Of a stretch of 9,694 nucleotides of DNA, positions 1 through 7,738 are shown piece by piece (position 1 is the first letter of the stretch; every line of letters starts with the position of its first letter). Source of the stretch: Pseudomonadota bacterium (lineage in GTDB: Bacteria > Pseudomonadota > Gammaproteobacteria > Acidiferrobacterales > UBA6901); NCBI GenBank assembly GCA_021785795.1, contig JAJYEK010000132.1:1-9694 (forward strand), read 5' to 3'. A model generated the notes under the pieces. That model was given only the letters and a program-made list of their open reading frames with translations, did no database searches and had not been told where the DNA came from. Both the position numbers and the translations under genes were made by a program.

Positions 1-53
1 AACCTGTCTCCGGGGCCACATTGACACTTTCTGGCGTTGAAATCGTTAACACT
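1..53. mobile_element. Possible end of an insertion sequence (IS21-like?)
   Basis: Two copies of TTRACACT occur 25 bp apart (TTGACACT 21-28 and TTAACACT 46-53), just inside the window edge and next to GGGGCC. Short repeated motifs ending in a TTGACA-like sequence are typical of the multiple terminal repeats of IS21-family elements. No transposase reading frame is present in the window, so the call rests only on this resemblance. It could equally be ordinary intergenic sequence. Confidence 0.2.
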
Positions 54-301
54 CGATTAATCCACCTTTGTGCATATCCTTCATGAACTTACACGTTTCG
101 CGCCGGGCAACGTTGGGACAGGCCTGATATTATCACGTTGATAACAGACACTGCCTTGGGTGTCAAGAAACGTGCTGAGCCGGCGACCCTCCCTCGGAAC
201 GCGTGTGTGGCCGCACTTCCGTACGCAAGGGTTTCAGTCACGGCCAGCCGCCGTAGACATGCCCAGCTTTCGTGCGGGTTAGTATTTGTTGTGCGCCGGC
301 C
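1..301. other. Gene-poor left edge
   Basis: No convincing gene was found on either strand. One plus-strand frame is open from position 3 to a TGA at 84-86 (27 codons, no start in view); it is too short to call. Two features stand out. A perfect inverted repeat TTATCA-cgt-TGATAA lies at 130-144 and could be a small operator-like dyad. A 5-bp hairpin (ACGGC 240-244 / GCCGT 250-254) lies about 50 nt downstream of the glycosyltransferase stop, but it has no T-run on the minus strand, so it is a poor terminator candidate. The first ~55 bases are described separately as a possible insertion-sequence end. Confidence 0.5.
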
Positions 302-1399
302 TCAATTGTGAGCGTGTTCGGAGATGATCTTCCTGTACATCTCTAGGTACTGTGCGGCGATGTTGCTAGGAGACCATTGCGAGATTATACGGTACGCGGC
401 GTCGGTCCGGGCGGCGGCGGCGGATGTGTCAGACAGCGATTCGATGATGCCGGCGGCAATTTTTTCCGGAGAAGACGTCGGCACGAAAATGGCGGAGCAG
501 TCATCCAGGAATTCGCGATGCTCCCCGATGTCGGACACAACAACCGGACAGCGACAAGCGACGGCTTCTAGTACCGTATTGGGAATGCCTTCGAAAAGAC
601 TGACCGAAACAAATACGTTGGCCAGTTTGAGGATGCTCCAAAGCATGTCGCTAAATCCCAGTATGCGCAGTCTGTCGCTGTGGTCCGATCGATTTTTCAG
701 GTCTTCAAGTTCTTGTCTTAAAGGGCCTTTGCCAAACAGTAAGGCAATGCAACGTTTGCGTTCCCGGAGTACGATGTCTAATGCGGCCATCAGCTGAGAG
801 AGATTTTTCTGTTTGCAGAAACGTCCGGCAAATACCGCCAGTTCGCTGTCTGGGTTGTCCTTCAAATCGCGTGCGTGGTCCGGCGAAACTGCCTCGATCA
901 CATCGAACGGAATGGCATTTCTGATCACCTTTGTTGAAAGAGCTGATGCGCCGTTGGAGCGCCAGTACGCCTGTCCAGCATCAGAATTCGCGACGATGAG
1001 GTTGGCGCGGCATCCAACGAACCTGCGCAGACGATCCTTCCACGTTCCGGTGTACGACAGCGTGCTGTTGCGTTCCGAAAGGACAAACGGCGTGCGCAAA
1101 GTGATGGCAGCGAAGCCACCTATGATGTCCATCTGGGTTAGCCATGTCTGTATGAGATCGGGATGGATTGAGCGGATCAGTTTCCGCAGACTGAAAAACA
1201 GCCGTGGATCATGGTTGCCCGAGCACTTGAGCGCGTGGATCGTAGCACCCGATTCCTCGAGGCGGGCACTGTTTGTACCGCTATAGATGAGCGCTACATG
1301 TACGTCGGCACCAGCACTGGACAGTTCCTTGGAGAGGTACGTCAGCTGTCGTTCTGCTCCGCCTCCGAGCATGCTTGGTATGCAATATAGTATTCTCAT
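302..1399 (-). CDS. GT4-family glycosyltransferase
   Basis: Predicted retaining, GT-B fold glycosyltransferase of family GT4 (365 aa, normal for the family). It would transfer a sugar from a nucleotide-sugar donor to a lipid-linked oligosaccharide on the cytoplasmic face of the inner membrane. The N-terminal acceptor-side domain opens with the typical 'M-L-GGGAERQ' loop (residues 10-18). The C-terminal donor-binding domain shows AGRFCKQKNL (191-200), the FGKGP turn (222-226) and the E-x7-E signature EGIPNTVLE, with Glu270 and Glu278 as the donor-binding/catalytic pair. No membrane segment or signal peptide is evident. ATG start at 1399; only a weak GAGG-like ribosome site about 14 nt upstream. 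It is the last gene of the minus-strand cluster and is separated from the flippase by 328 bp, so it may have its own promoter. The sugar and linkage cannot be read from sequence. Confidence 0.9.
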   Translation of the reverse strand: MRILYCIPSMLGGGAERQLTYLSKELSSAGADVHVALIYSGTNSARLEESGATIHALKCSGNHDPRLFFSLRKLIRSIHPDLIQTWLTQMDIIGGFAAITLRTPFVLSERNSTLSYTGTWKDRLRRFVGCRANLIVANSDAGQAYWRSNGASALSTKVIRNAIPFDVIEAVSPDHARDLKDNPDSELAVFAGRFCKQKNLSQLMAALDIVLRERKRCIALLFGKGPLRQELEDLKNRSDHSDRLRILGFSDMLWSILKLANVFVSVSLFEGIPNTVLEAVACRCPVVVSDIGEHREFLDDCSAIFVPTSSPEKIAAGIIESLSDTSAAAARTDAAYRIISQWSPSNIAAQYLEMYRKIISEHAHN

Positions 1400-1430
1400 G
1401 TGTTATTTGCTGGCCTCGATACCTGCGTAG

Positions 1431-1457
1431 ATTTTACTCTGTCTGCGGGCAATCCAA
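1431..1457 (-). promoter_or_regulatory. Weak promoter-like pair upstream of the glycosyltransferase
   Basis: On the minus strand a TAAAAT hexamer (1431-1436, five of six matches to TATAAT) has TTGGAT (1452-1457) 15 nt upstream, which is shorter than the preferred 17. It would start transcription about 25 nt before the ATG at 1399. The -35 match and the spacing are poor, so this is only a possible internal promoter for the last gene. Confidence 0.2.
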
Positions 1458-1497
1458 TACCGCCTGGGGGTCAGCAAAACATGATCGCGTCAGATTG

Positions 1498-1647
1498 TTA
1501 CTCGGCGCCTGCTCGCTTTGCAAGCCATGTCGGGGCGGTGATCGGATGGTCGACGCTTACCACAAAAATCGGTGGGGGTACCTGGCTTTTTCTGTAGGCC
1601 GAACTAACAGTTGCGCCGGTTAATTTGCCTACGCTGTCCATCAGCAT
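1498..1647 (-). CDS. Doubtful small ORF (49 aa)
   Basis: A minus-strand frame runs from ATG at 1647 to TAA at 1498-1500. The peptide starts MLMDSVGKLTG, has a central proline run (VPPPIFVV) and ends LAKRAGAE. No ribosome-binding site precedes the ATG, no family is recognised, and there is no signal peptide or clear membrane helix. It lies in the same direction as its neighbours, in a gap that is otherwise hard to explain, which is the only reason to list it. It may be a chance frame or the remnant of a lost gene. Confidence 0.15.
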   Translation of the reverse strand: MLMDSVGKLTGATVSSAYRKSQVPPPIFVVSVDHPITAPTWLAKRAGAE

Positions 1648-1727
1648 TCCATTTGTACGCGGTAGGCCGTCCGCGTGAGAACCGCACTAAGGTGTCGTGT
1701 ATTGCAAATGATGTGCCAGAGGCATGA

Positions 1728-3050
1728 CTAGCCAGTTTCCCGCGAGGTGCCCAAATTTGCCTGGGCCCGCAAGGAGTGGTTCAGTCGTGCAGAGGTAATG
1801 GTGGTACATGCTAGCCCGACGCCGCTTGCCACCAGATATGCGGTTGCCAGGCCCCGTGCGCCATACCCCGGGGTAAGCAGATAGGATCCAATGACAAGCG
1901 TCGTCTCGCGCGGAATCACGATCGCAAACAACGATAGCCACATCCGGCCCTGCGCCTGCACATGTTGGTACAGGCCGAGCGTGATGCTTTCCAGGATAGC
2001 GGCCGTTACTAACAGCACCATAACCGGATAGGCGTCGGAAAAATCTTTGCCAAATGCATGCAGAATCACCTTGCCGAATGCAGTGGTGGTAATTGCGGCT
2101 ATCAGGGCGGCGCCGCCCATTAGTGCGACATTCACGCCAAGCGTTCTCTTGTACTGGCTAGAGGTACCGACACCCTTGGTGTGGTTCAAAATTGAAAGTC
2201 CGACCGTGTTGACGATGTTTGGAACGAACATGACCAATATGCGAATGGTATATCCCGCACTGTACAGTGCCATTTGCACGTAACCGCCGGGTTGGCGGAC
2301 GAGGAGCGTATTGGCCATCCAGATCGCAGGTGTAGTGTATAGACCGGCTGCGGCCGCGGGCATCGCAAAACGGAATATGACGTCACGTTCTGTGCCCATA
2401 CCATCGTATCGAGTCAGTATTCCGTGTTTTCTCTGCTCAATCCTGAGGTAGTGGCGCTGGATGAGCCACTGGCTGATCGCGCTCAGCAGCAGGCCGGCTA
2501 TGGCGCCATCGAGGCCCCATTGTGAGGCCAGCGCGCTGCACAACAAGAGGTATAGGATGCCGCTTCCGATACCGGCTTTGGCGAGACACCGGTAGCCCTC
2601 CAAGCCGGCCAGCGCCCCGATCTGATAGACGCACAGCGCAGCAAAAAGCACGACGCCGGAGCCCAGCCTGAGGGTCGGCGCAAGTTGCGGGGCTTTGAGT
2701 GCATGCCCGGCGATCCAGGGGGCAAGTATGAACAGTCCAATCCCTACCAGACCAGCTCCTATCGCGGAAACTGTAGAGAGCAGTCCCAGAATGCGCCCTG
2801 TGCGCAGTTTGTCCATAGAGCGATGTTCAGCGACATACTTGGTTGCCGTGTAACCCGTAGCAAGCTGTGACATAAGCCCCAGAGGCGTGAGCGTCGCCTG
2901 GACCATGGAGTACTCTCCGAAAACGAAGCGGCCCAGCAGGTTGGCAAGAATGACATTGATCAGGAATGTACTGCCCCGGTTGAAGGCAGTCGCAATAAAA
3001 TTGAAGGTCAGTCCGCTGCGTAAGCGGTTGCGTATGCTAGATCCGCTCAT
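1728..3050 (-). CDS. Wzx-type polysaccharide flippase (MOP superfamily)
   Basis: Integral membrane protein of 440 aa, within the usual 400-500 aa range of Wzx/RfbX-like flippases of the MOP exporter superfamily. It would move undecaprenyl-diphosphate-linked sugar units across the inner membrane. The N terminus carries the typical pattern: a short basic stretch (RNRLRSG) then NFIATAFNRGSTFLINVILA, a small polar turn and FGEYSMVQA. About 12 hydrophobic segments follow, with short charged loops. The ATG at 3050 is preceded by GGA about 9 nt upstream and GAAG directly before it. The gene starts 30 bp after the amidotransferase stop, so the two are probably cotranscribed. Neighbouring polymerase and glycosyltransferase genes support a Wzx/Wzy pathway. 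Flippase sequences diverge quickly, so the transported sugar unit cannot be predicted. A gene symbol is withheld because wzx names the role rather than a recognised ortholog. Confidence 0.88.
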   Translation of the reverse strand: MSGSSIRNRLRSGLTFNFIATAFNRGSTFLINVILANLLGRFVFGEYSMVQATLTPLGLMSQLATGYTATKYVAEHRSMDKLRTGRILGLLSTVSAIGAGLVGIGLFILAPWIAGHALKAPQLAPTLRLGSGVVLFAALCVYQIGALAGLEGYRCLAKAGIGSGILYLLLCSALASQWGLDGAIAGLLLSAISQWLIQRHYLRIEQRKHGILTRYDGMGTERDVIFRFAMPAAAAGLYTTPAIWMANTLLVRQPGGYVQMALYSAGYTIRILVMFVPNIVNTVGLSILNHTKGVGTSSQYKRTLGVNVALMGGAALIAAITTTAFGKVILHAFGKDFSDAYPVMVLLVTAAILESITLGLYQHVQAQGRMWLSLFAIVIPRETTLVIGSYLLTPGYGARGLATAYLVASGVGLACTTITSARLNHSLRAQANLGTSRETG

Positions 3051-3080
3051 CTTCTAGTCCACGGCCTGGACAGATCGTTG

Positions 3081-4961
3081 TCAATCTATGAATTCCTGGA
3101 ACCAAAGCTCCAGAAACAGGAACGCCCAGAGCCTTGTGCTCCAGTCGCGCTTTCCGCAAACGTGTTCGTCGATCATCTTTTTTAGGAACGACGGATTGAG
3201 CAAATCCCGTTTTCGGGATTTCTCGCCGAGCAGGACGGACCTGAGCATCTCCGAAAGGTCGTCGCGAAACCAGTTGGCGATGGGCGGACGGAATCCCGTC
3301 TTCTTTTTGGCTAGAATGTCCGGCGGCAGAAGTCCGCGCACGGCCTTCTTGAGGATCAGTTTCCCGCCGGTACTGTCCCGCTTCATAGCGCTTGGAATGC
3401 TTGAGGCGAAGGCGACCAGCCTGTGATCAAGCAGGGGTGCCCTGAGTTCCAGACTGTTAGCCATAGATGTGATATCCGCTTTGACCATGAGGCAGTCAGG
3501 CAGGTAGTGGGCCTGGTCATGACGCATCATCCAATCCAGACTGTCCATGTCATCCCGCCATGGAGGGTCCCATAGCGTCGCTTCTTGAGGTCCAGACCGG
3601 ATGAGACTCTCGAAATGTCGGGTATATGCTGCCCGGCGTTCCTGGCTTTTCAGCACAGAAAGCTGGATGAAATAGCGGCCCGGCAGATTGGAGGCGGCCA
3701 TTCTGCAGCCCCGACTGATTTTTGCCAGCAAATTTGAATATGGGAGACCGTCAAAAACACGCGCGGCTGAGCCGAAAACCGCATTCCGCAGCGCGTACGG
3801 AAAGTGATCGAACTTCTGCCAAGCTAGCACCTGCTGGTAATGTCCGTATCCGGCAAAGCTTTCATCCCCACCGTCTCCGGTCAGTGCAACAGTTACATGC
3901 TGTCTCGCAACTTGAGACACGTAATATGTAGGAACGGCCGATGGATCCGCAAAGGGTTCATTAAAATGCCTGACCAGCACCGGCAACATCTCCATGGCGG
4001 CGGGTTTCACGGTGAATTCGTGGTGTTCGGTCCCGTATTTTTGGGCAACCTGCTTGGCATAGGGTAGTTCGCTGGTTTCAGGATCGCCGAAGTCTATAGA
4101 AAAGGTTTTCACTTGCGTTGGGCTTTCCTGTGCCATCAGTGCTACCACTGCCCCGGAGTCGATCCCACCGCTCAGAAGCGCGCCGATTGGTACGTCTGAG
4201 ATCAGTCTTGACCGGACAGACTCACGCAATAACCTAAGGATCTCAATTGATATCTCCTGCTCCGAGGCAGAGATTTTCTGCTCACTGGGTGGTGACCAGT
4301 ACCGCGTGACGATCAGTTCCCCGGTATTGCTGCAGCTGAGATAGTGGCCTGCAGGCAGCTTCGATATGTTGGAGAATGCCGTTATCGGGCTCGGAACGTA
4401 CTGGCGGTTAAGATACGCATCCAGGGCAGCGAAGTTCGGAGCGCAGGATACCTCCGGATCAGCAATCAGCGCGCTTACTGCTGAGCCAAAAACAAGGGAG
4501 GTACCCGTATTCGTGTAATAGAATGGTTTCTTCCCGAAACGATCGCGTGCAGCAAACAGAATCTTGTGGCGCGAGTCCCATAGAGCGAATGCGAACATAC
4601 CTACCATGTGGTCCAGGCAGGAATATCCGTATTCCTCGTAGAGATGGATAATCACTTCAGTGTCCGTCCCGGTCCGGAACACGTGTCCTTTTGTCTTTAG
4701 CGTGGAGCGGAGTTCCTGAAAGTTGTATATCTCCCCGTTGAAGATCACCCAGATTGTTTCGTCCTCGTTGGGCAGCGGTGCGGTTGCCGAGCTGCGCAAA
4801 TCAATTATGGAAAGGCGGCGCTGACCGAGCCCGATATAGGGTCCAGTGTGGACTTTCCCGTCATCCGGGCCCCGGTGGATCAAGGTGTCGCACATCTTTT
4901 TGACCAGGTCCGGGTCGACTACCCTGCCCCGAAAATCCAGTTTTCCAGCGATGCCGCACAC
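3081..4961 (-). CDS. asnB: Glutamine-hydrolysing asparagine-synthase-family amidotransferase
   Basis: Two-domain class II glutamine amidotransferase of 626 aa, full length for the AsnB family. The N-terminal domain releases ammonia from glutamine: Cys2 (MCGIAG), which becomes the N-terminal nucleophile after Met removal, HRGPDD (29-34), the Arg48/Arg49 loop, NGEIYNF (75-81) and GTDTE (98-102). The C-terminal synthetase domain activates a carboxylate with ATP: the PP-loop LSGGIDSG (263-270), GDGGDESFAGYGHY, RAPLLDHRLV and KKTGFRPP. All expected catalytic motifs are present, so an active enzyme is likely. The start is GTG at 4961; no other start places Cys at position 2, and AGAGG sits 9 nt upstream. 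Within a polysaccharide locus such enzymes often amidate a sugar carboxylate or a peptidyl/amino-acid decoration instead of making free asparagine. Exosortase-associated amidotransferases are a related subgroup. The actual acceptor here is inference. Cytoplasmic. Confidence 0.9.
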   Translation of the reverse strand: MCGIAGKLDFRGRVVDPDLVKKMCDTLIHRGPDDGKVHTGPYIGLGQRRLSIIDLRSSATAPLPNEDETIWVIFNGEIYNFQELRSTLKTKGHVFRTGTDTEVIIHLYEEYGYSCLDHMVGMFAFALWDSRHKILFAARDRFGKKPFYYTNTGTSLVFGSAVSALIADPEVSCAPNFAALDAYLNRQYVPSPITAFSNISKLPAGHYLSCSNTGELIVTRYWSPPSEQKISASEQEISIEILRLLRESVRSRLISDVPIGALLSGGIDSGAVVALMAQESPTQVKTFSIDFGDPETSELPYAKQVAQKYGTEHHEFTVKPAAMEMLPVLVRHFNEPFADPSAVPTYYVSQVARQHVTVALTGDGGDESFAGYGHYQQVLAWQKFDHFPYALRNAVFGSAARVFDGLPYSNLLAKISRGCRMAASNLPGRYFIQLSVLKSQERRAAYTRHFESLIRSGPQEATLWDPPWRDDMDSLDWMMRHDQAHYLPDCLMVKADITSMANSLELRAPLLDHRLVAFASSIPSAMKRDSTGGKLILKKAVRGLLPPDILAKKKTGFRPPIANWFRDDLSEMLRSVLLGEKSRKRDLLNPSFLKKMIDEHVCGKRDWSTRLWAFLFLELWFQEFID

Positions 4962-5052
4962 GATAGGTTGCCTCTAATTTATTGGAACACAGAAGGAAAT
5001 CTCAGTGCTTGGGCGCCACATCAGTCAGCGCTTTAGCGCAAGTGGGCGTCGT

Positions 5053-6603
5053 CTATCGTGCGTCGGCCGATCGCGCCACATGGCGGCGCAACCGCCGGCT
5101 AAACACAAAACGTGAGGCAAATCGCCAGATTCCGAGAGTAATTAACATAAAAGTTACCGGCTTCGAAAAGTTGCCGAAGTCGTTCCGCACCAATGTCAAC
5201 AGTGGCCATATGGCAATTGCCGACGTTAACAATAGATTTGGATGCGCGCGCAGATTCACGACATCGAGTCGACCCAGAATCCATCCCAGGAAGGTGAAGA
5301 ACACAATAACGCCGGGCAAGCCAAAATTCATATAAGGTTCCGCGATGGCACTGAACCCTACGCCTTGACCTAGGTTGAACTTGTTAGGTTCCAAGCGATA
5401 TGTCAGCCAGTCAGACGGAATCATGTCGTTAAGTGCACTTGGATCGAACATGGCCCTTTCTTCCGCCTTCTTTCGTGCTGACCCTTCCATCTTGGGCATG
5501 ACGTTGGGGATCGAGTTGCGCAGTGCCTCCAGGTAAGTCATGCCATATCGGTAGGGTTCAGTGGCCGGTATAAAGCGCAGCACGTCCGCAAGAATCGCTG
5601 CGGTTTGTCCCATTTCGAGGAAGGCCTTGCTGATGGTGGCGTGTTTGACTGAAGTGTCAAGATCGCTCTGGTTCAGTTGGTCATATGGCCCCATGTTACG
5701 CAGCATTCCGGCGATCGGGATAGCGAACAGGACGAACACAACGGCCAAACCGGCCAGTGCGACCGGAATCCTACGCCCAGTTTTGACCCATAGTACGACA
5801 CCGACCAGAGATGGGAAGAATGCCCAGGAGCGGTAACCAGACAAAAGAAAGAAAGAGAATGCCATCAGTCCAACGCTACCGGCGAACCATTTTTGAGCGG
5901 TTGTCCGTGCCCCGATCACGAGCAGTATCGACGCGGTCGGGAATACCATCATGAAGACTCCAAGGCCCCGCGTGTCGCCGACACCGGCAAAGAACTGAAC
6001 GCGCGAATAGGCTAGAAGATCACCAAAGGAGTAAATGGCCATCGCCAGAAATACCCCTGAAGCAAGAAGAAAACCGATGCCATCCCGGTAGATCACTGTT
6101 CTGGTGTCGCGGGCGGTTTCCGGGGTTACTGCCAGCCGATCCCGGCGAAAACGGGACCGTTTGAGCGACAGCGCAAAGCCAAACCCGATACATCCCAGCG
6201 TAAGCGCCACGTACCATCCGGCAAGCTGGAGCCATGGGGTGAGACCGCTGTTTGTCCAGTCACTGTCTTTTAGCCAGCCGAACCCATAGGGAATCGTAAT
6301 GCCCAGATGGAAGAGAGAAAGCGGCAAAATAAATGCGCTGGTGAACAGATACAGCGAACGGAACTGGGCGTAAGAACAAAACAGGTAGCATCCGCCCCAC
6401 AGCAAACAGACGACCGCTACTTCAGTCGACCAGTAAGGATTCACGCTGCCGGGAATCACGATCTGGTATATGGAAAAAACCATTACGAATATGCTGACTG
6501 TAAGGAGAATCGTCCGCCAGGGTCCCCAATGAATTGGAATCGCGTTGGTGCGACGGAACCGGTAAGGCGAGGCACCAGAAGTCTGGTTATTGTCCGTTTT
6601 CAT
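5053..6603 (-). CDS. Wzy-like polysaccharide (O-antigen) polymerase
   Basis: Polytopic membrane protein of 516 aa with about 12 hydrophobic segments, beginning near residues 31-50 and 61-76. A long hydrophilic region spans roughly 301-415, followed by GFSAIAEPYMNFGLPG (416-431). The large periplasmic loop between membrane segments, and the 'S-x-IAE-x-Y-x-NFG-x-x-G' pattern after it, resemble O-antigen/oligosaccharide-repeat polymerases (the Wzy-type families of Pfam/TIGRFAM). Such enzymes join lipid-linked repeat units on the periplasmic face of the inner membrane. A conserved-looking GYRSW motif (256-260) lies at the end of a central helix. ATG at 6603 has no clear ribosome site, but no better start exists before the first helix. 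It lies 91 bp upstream of the amidotransferase and 102 bp downstream of the glycosidase-like gene. Wzy proteins share little sequence, so the call leans on topology and context. An alternative is another glycan-modifying membrane protein, such as an O-antigen ligase. Confidence 0.75.
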   Translation of the reverse strand: MKTDNNQTSGASPYRFRRTNAIPIHWGPWRTILLTVSIFVMVFSIYQIVIPGSVNPYWSTEVAVVCLLWGGCYLFCSYAQFRSLYLFTSAFILPLSLFHLGITIPYGFGWLKDSDWTNSGLTPWLQLAGWYVALTLGCIGFGFALSLKRSRFRRDRLAVTPETARDTRTVIYRDGIGFLLASGVFLAMAIYSFGDLLAYSRVQFFAGVGDTRGLGVFMMVFPTASILLVIGARTTAQKWFAGSVGLMAFSFFLLSGYRSWAFFPSLVGVVLWVKTGRRIPVALAGLAVVFVLFAIPIAGMLRNMGPYDQLNQSDLDTSVKHATISKAFLEMGQTAAILADVLRFIPATEPYRYGMTYLEALRNSIPNVMPKMEGSARKKAEERAMFDPSALNDMIPSDWLTYRLEPNKFNLGQGVGFSAIAEPYMNFGLPGVIVFFTFLGWILGRLDVVNLRAHPNLLLTSAIAIWPLLTLVRNDFGNFSKPVTFMLITLGIWRFASRFVFSRRLRRHVARSADAR

Positions 6604-6705
6604 TTAAGTGTGGCCGCGTGCAGTGGGTTTTCGTGCGCCGCTATTTCGCTTGGGTTTCCCGAAGGCGGAATGCCGTGTTGCCCGTTTTGGGAAGATGTCG
6701 GTTTC

Positions 6706-7656
6706 TTATGTGGATCGGTATTCTTCCAGTACGCGGTCGAATGCATCAAACCACAGAACATGCTGGTAGTTAACTGCAGCGCCGTAATACGCCCCATACC
6801 GAAAGGCCGTCGCCATCTGGCGTTTCACGGTTTCGATGTCATCGGCCCTTTTGAGCACCGACTGGTACATGTTGATGTAGGGTTTTACATGTCCTGGGAA
6901 AGGTGCGAACTGATATGCCATGTCATCCAGGCGCCCTTCGTCCATTTCACCGTTTAGCCCCTCCCAATTGTAGGCAGAGTTTCCAACCAGAATGACATTG
7001 GGAAACTCGTTTCGCAACCGAATCAGGGTTGTTTGCAGCGCTGCTCGCATTTCCTGCCTCACATGAGGAATGGGGCTAGCCTTGAAAAATACGGTGCATT
7101 GATCCAGGAAAAGGCCGTCAAATGGATATGAATTCAACGTTGCCCGGCATGCTTCGAGAAATAGATCCTGCCATTGGGGGCTCCGGGGATCGTAGATCTT
7201 GTCTCTGGCGCCAGGATATTCTCCTGGTACGGTAGGAACCGTACCCCAAGGGTATACCGCGTAGCTTCGGGACTGGCGTAGGATCGTGTTGCCCGGTCCC
7301 TGGGCCCTAGGGTGCTGGATCACCATCTGATATCCCAAGAGGACGATCTCCGGATTCAGCGATCGCACTTTATCTCGCCATCTCATGAACAACGGCCGGC
7401 TATTTTGCGGCACGATTGCGAGTGGATAGCGAGCAACTGCTGACTCTTGCCCTTCCTGACCAGGTGCGTCAGGGGTGATGTAGGCCGTGCAAAACAGCGG
7501 GGCGCGCGGAATCCGTGGGCCGCTGGCCGTGACCGACGACGAGGTATCGGCGCAAGCTAGGCCTCCCGCAATAAGGGAGCGACTGAAAACGCCAGCCGTC
7601 ATTCCAGCAGCGATACCCAGGGTTCCACGCAAGAACCGGCGCCTTGAATTTGACAT
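6706..7656 (-). CDS. Tat-exported putative glycoside hydrolase (TIM-barrel type)
   Basis: Predicted extracytoplasmic protein of 316 aa. It opens with a twin-arginine signal: SRRRFLR at residues 4-10 (consensus S-R-R-x-F-L-K), then a hydrophobic stretch to about residue 34. Cleavage could follow ACA (34-36). Alternatively Cys35 could be lipidated, although GLAC is an imperfect lipobox. The mature part resembles the hypothetical glycosyl hydrolase families with a (beta/alpha)8 barrel (GHL15/GH114-like). It has FDGLFLDQ (179-186), where Asp180/Asp185 close a barrel strand, and later VILVGNSAYNWEGLNGEMDEG (about 221-241), with Glu237 and Glu240 as candidate acid residues. Substrate unknown; the context suggests the exopolysaccharide made by this locus. 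Start choice: the frame is open to 7821, but that start would overlap the upstream gene by 83 bp and put some 55 residues before the Tat motif. ATG at 7656, or 7665 three codons earlier, gives a normal Tat n-region and a gap of about 73-82 bp. Confidence 0.72.
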   Translation of the reverse strand: MSNSRRRFLRGTLGIAAGMTAGVFSRSLIAGGLACADTSSSVTASGPRIPRAPLFCTAYITPDAPGQEGQESAVARYPLAIVPQNSRPLFMRWRDKVRSLNPEIVLLGYQMVIQHPRAQGPGNTILRQSRSYAVYPWGTVPTVPGEYPGARDKIYDPRSPQWQDLFLEACRATLNSYPFDGLFLDQCTVFFKASPIPHVRQEMRAALQTTLIRLRNEFPNVILVGNSAYNWEGLNGEMDEGRLDDMAYQFAPFPGHVKPYINMYQSVLKRADDIETVKRQMATAFRYGAYYGAAVNYQHVLWFDAFDRVLEEYRST

Positions 7657-7738
7657 CTGATGCATAGTCCAGTGATCCCGCCGCCCGCATGCGGCCATCA
7701 TTTTGTGTATTGAGGCAGACGCCAGGTGTACCACCTCG

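Larger units (their letters stand above)
1400..1727. other. 328-bp gap between flippase and glycosyltransferase
   Basis: This is the longest spacer inside the cluster; the others are 30-102 bp. It holds a 6-bp inverted repeat (ACGCGG 1657-1662 / CCGCGT 1671-1676, 8-nt loop) about 50-70 nt past the flippase stop, without a T-run. It also holds a weak 49-codon minus-strand frame and a weak promoter-like pair for the glycosyltransferase; both are listed separately. Nothing resembling an RNA gene was recognised. The region could be a decayed gene, or a leader of the glycosyltransferase transcript. Confidence 0.45.

Noticed and set aside
324..1286. Two open frames on the plus strand opposite the glycosyltransferase (324-797 and 813-1286).
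   Set aside because: They lie wholly inside a well-supported GT4 gene on the other strand, show no recognisable domain and no ribosome site, and have the low-complexity make-up of antisense frames.
5028..5039. Hairpin GCGCT-tt-AGCGC between wzy and the amidotransferase, considered as a terminator.
   Set aside because: The stem is only 5 bp with a 2-nt loop and no T-run follows on the minus strand.
6600..6797. 65-codon minus-strand frame bridging the glycosidase-like gene and wzy; considered as a small gene in the 102-bp spacer.
   Set aside because: Half of it overlaps the glycosidase-like gene in another frame, and there is no ribosome site or recognisable product.
6307..6957. 216-codon plus-strand frame across the start of wzy and the end of the glycosidase-like gene.
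   Set aside because: It spans two supported genes on the opposite strand and their spacer, with no domain signal.
7685..7694. 10-bp perfect palindrome CCGCATGCGG between the TIGR03790 gene and the glycosidase-like gene.
   Set aside because: Short, GC-rich palindromes of this size are expected by chance; there is no accompanying promoter or T-run.
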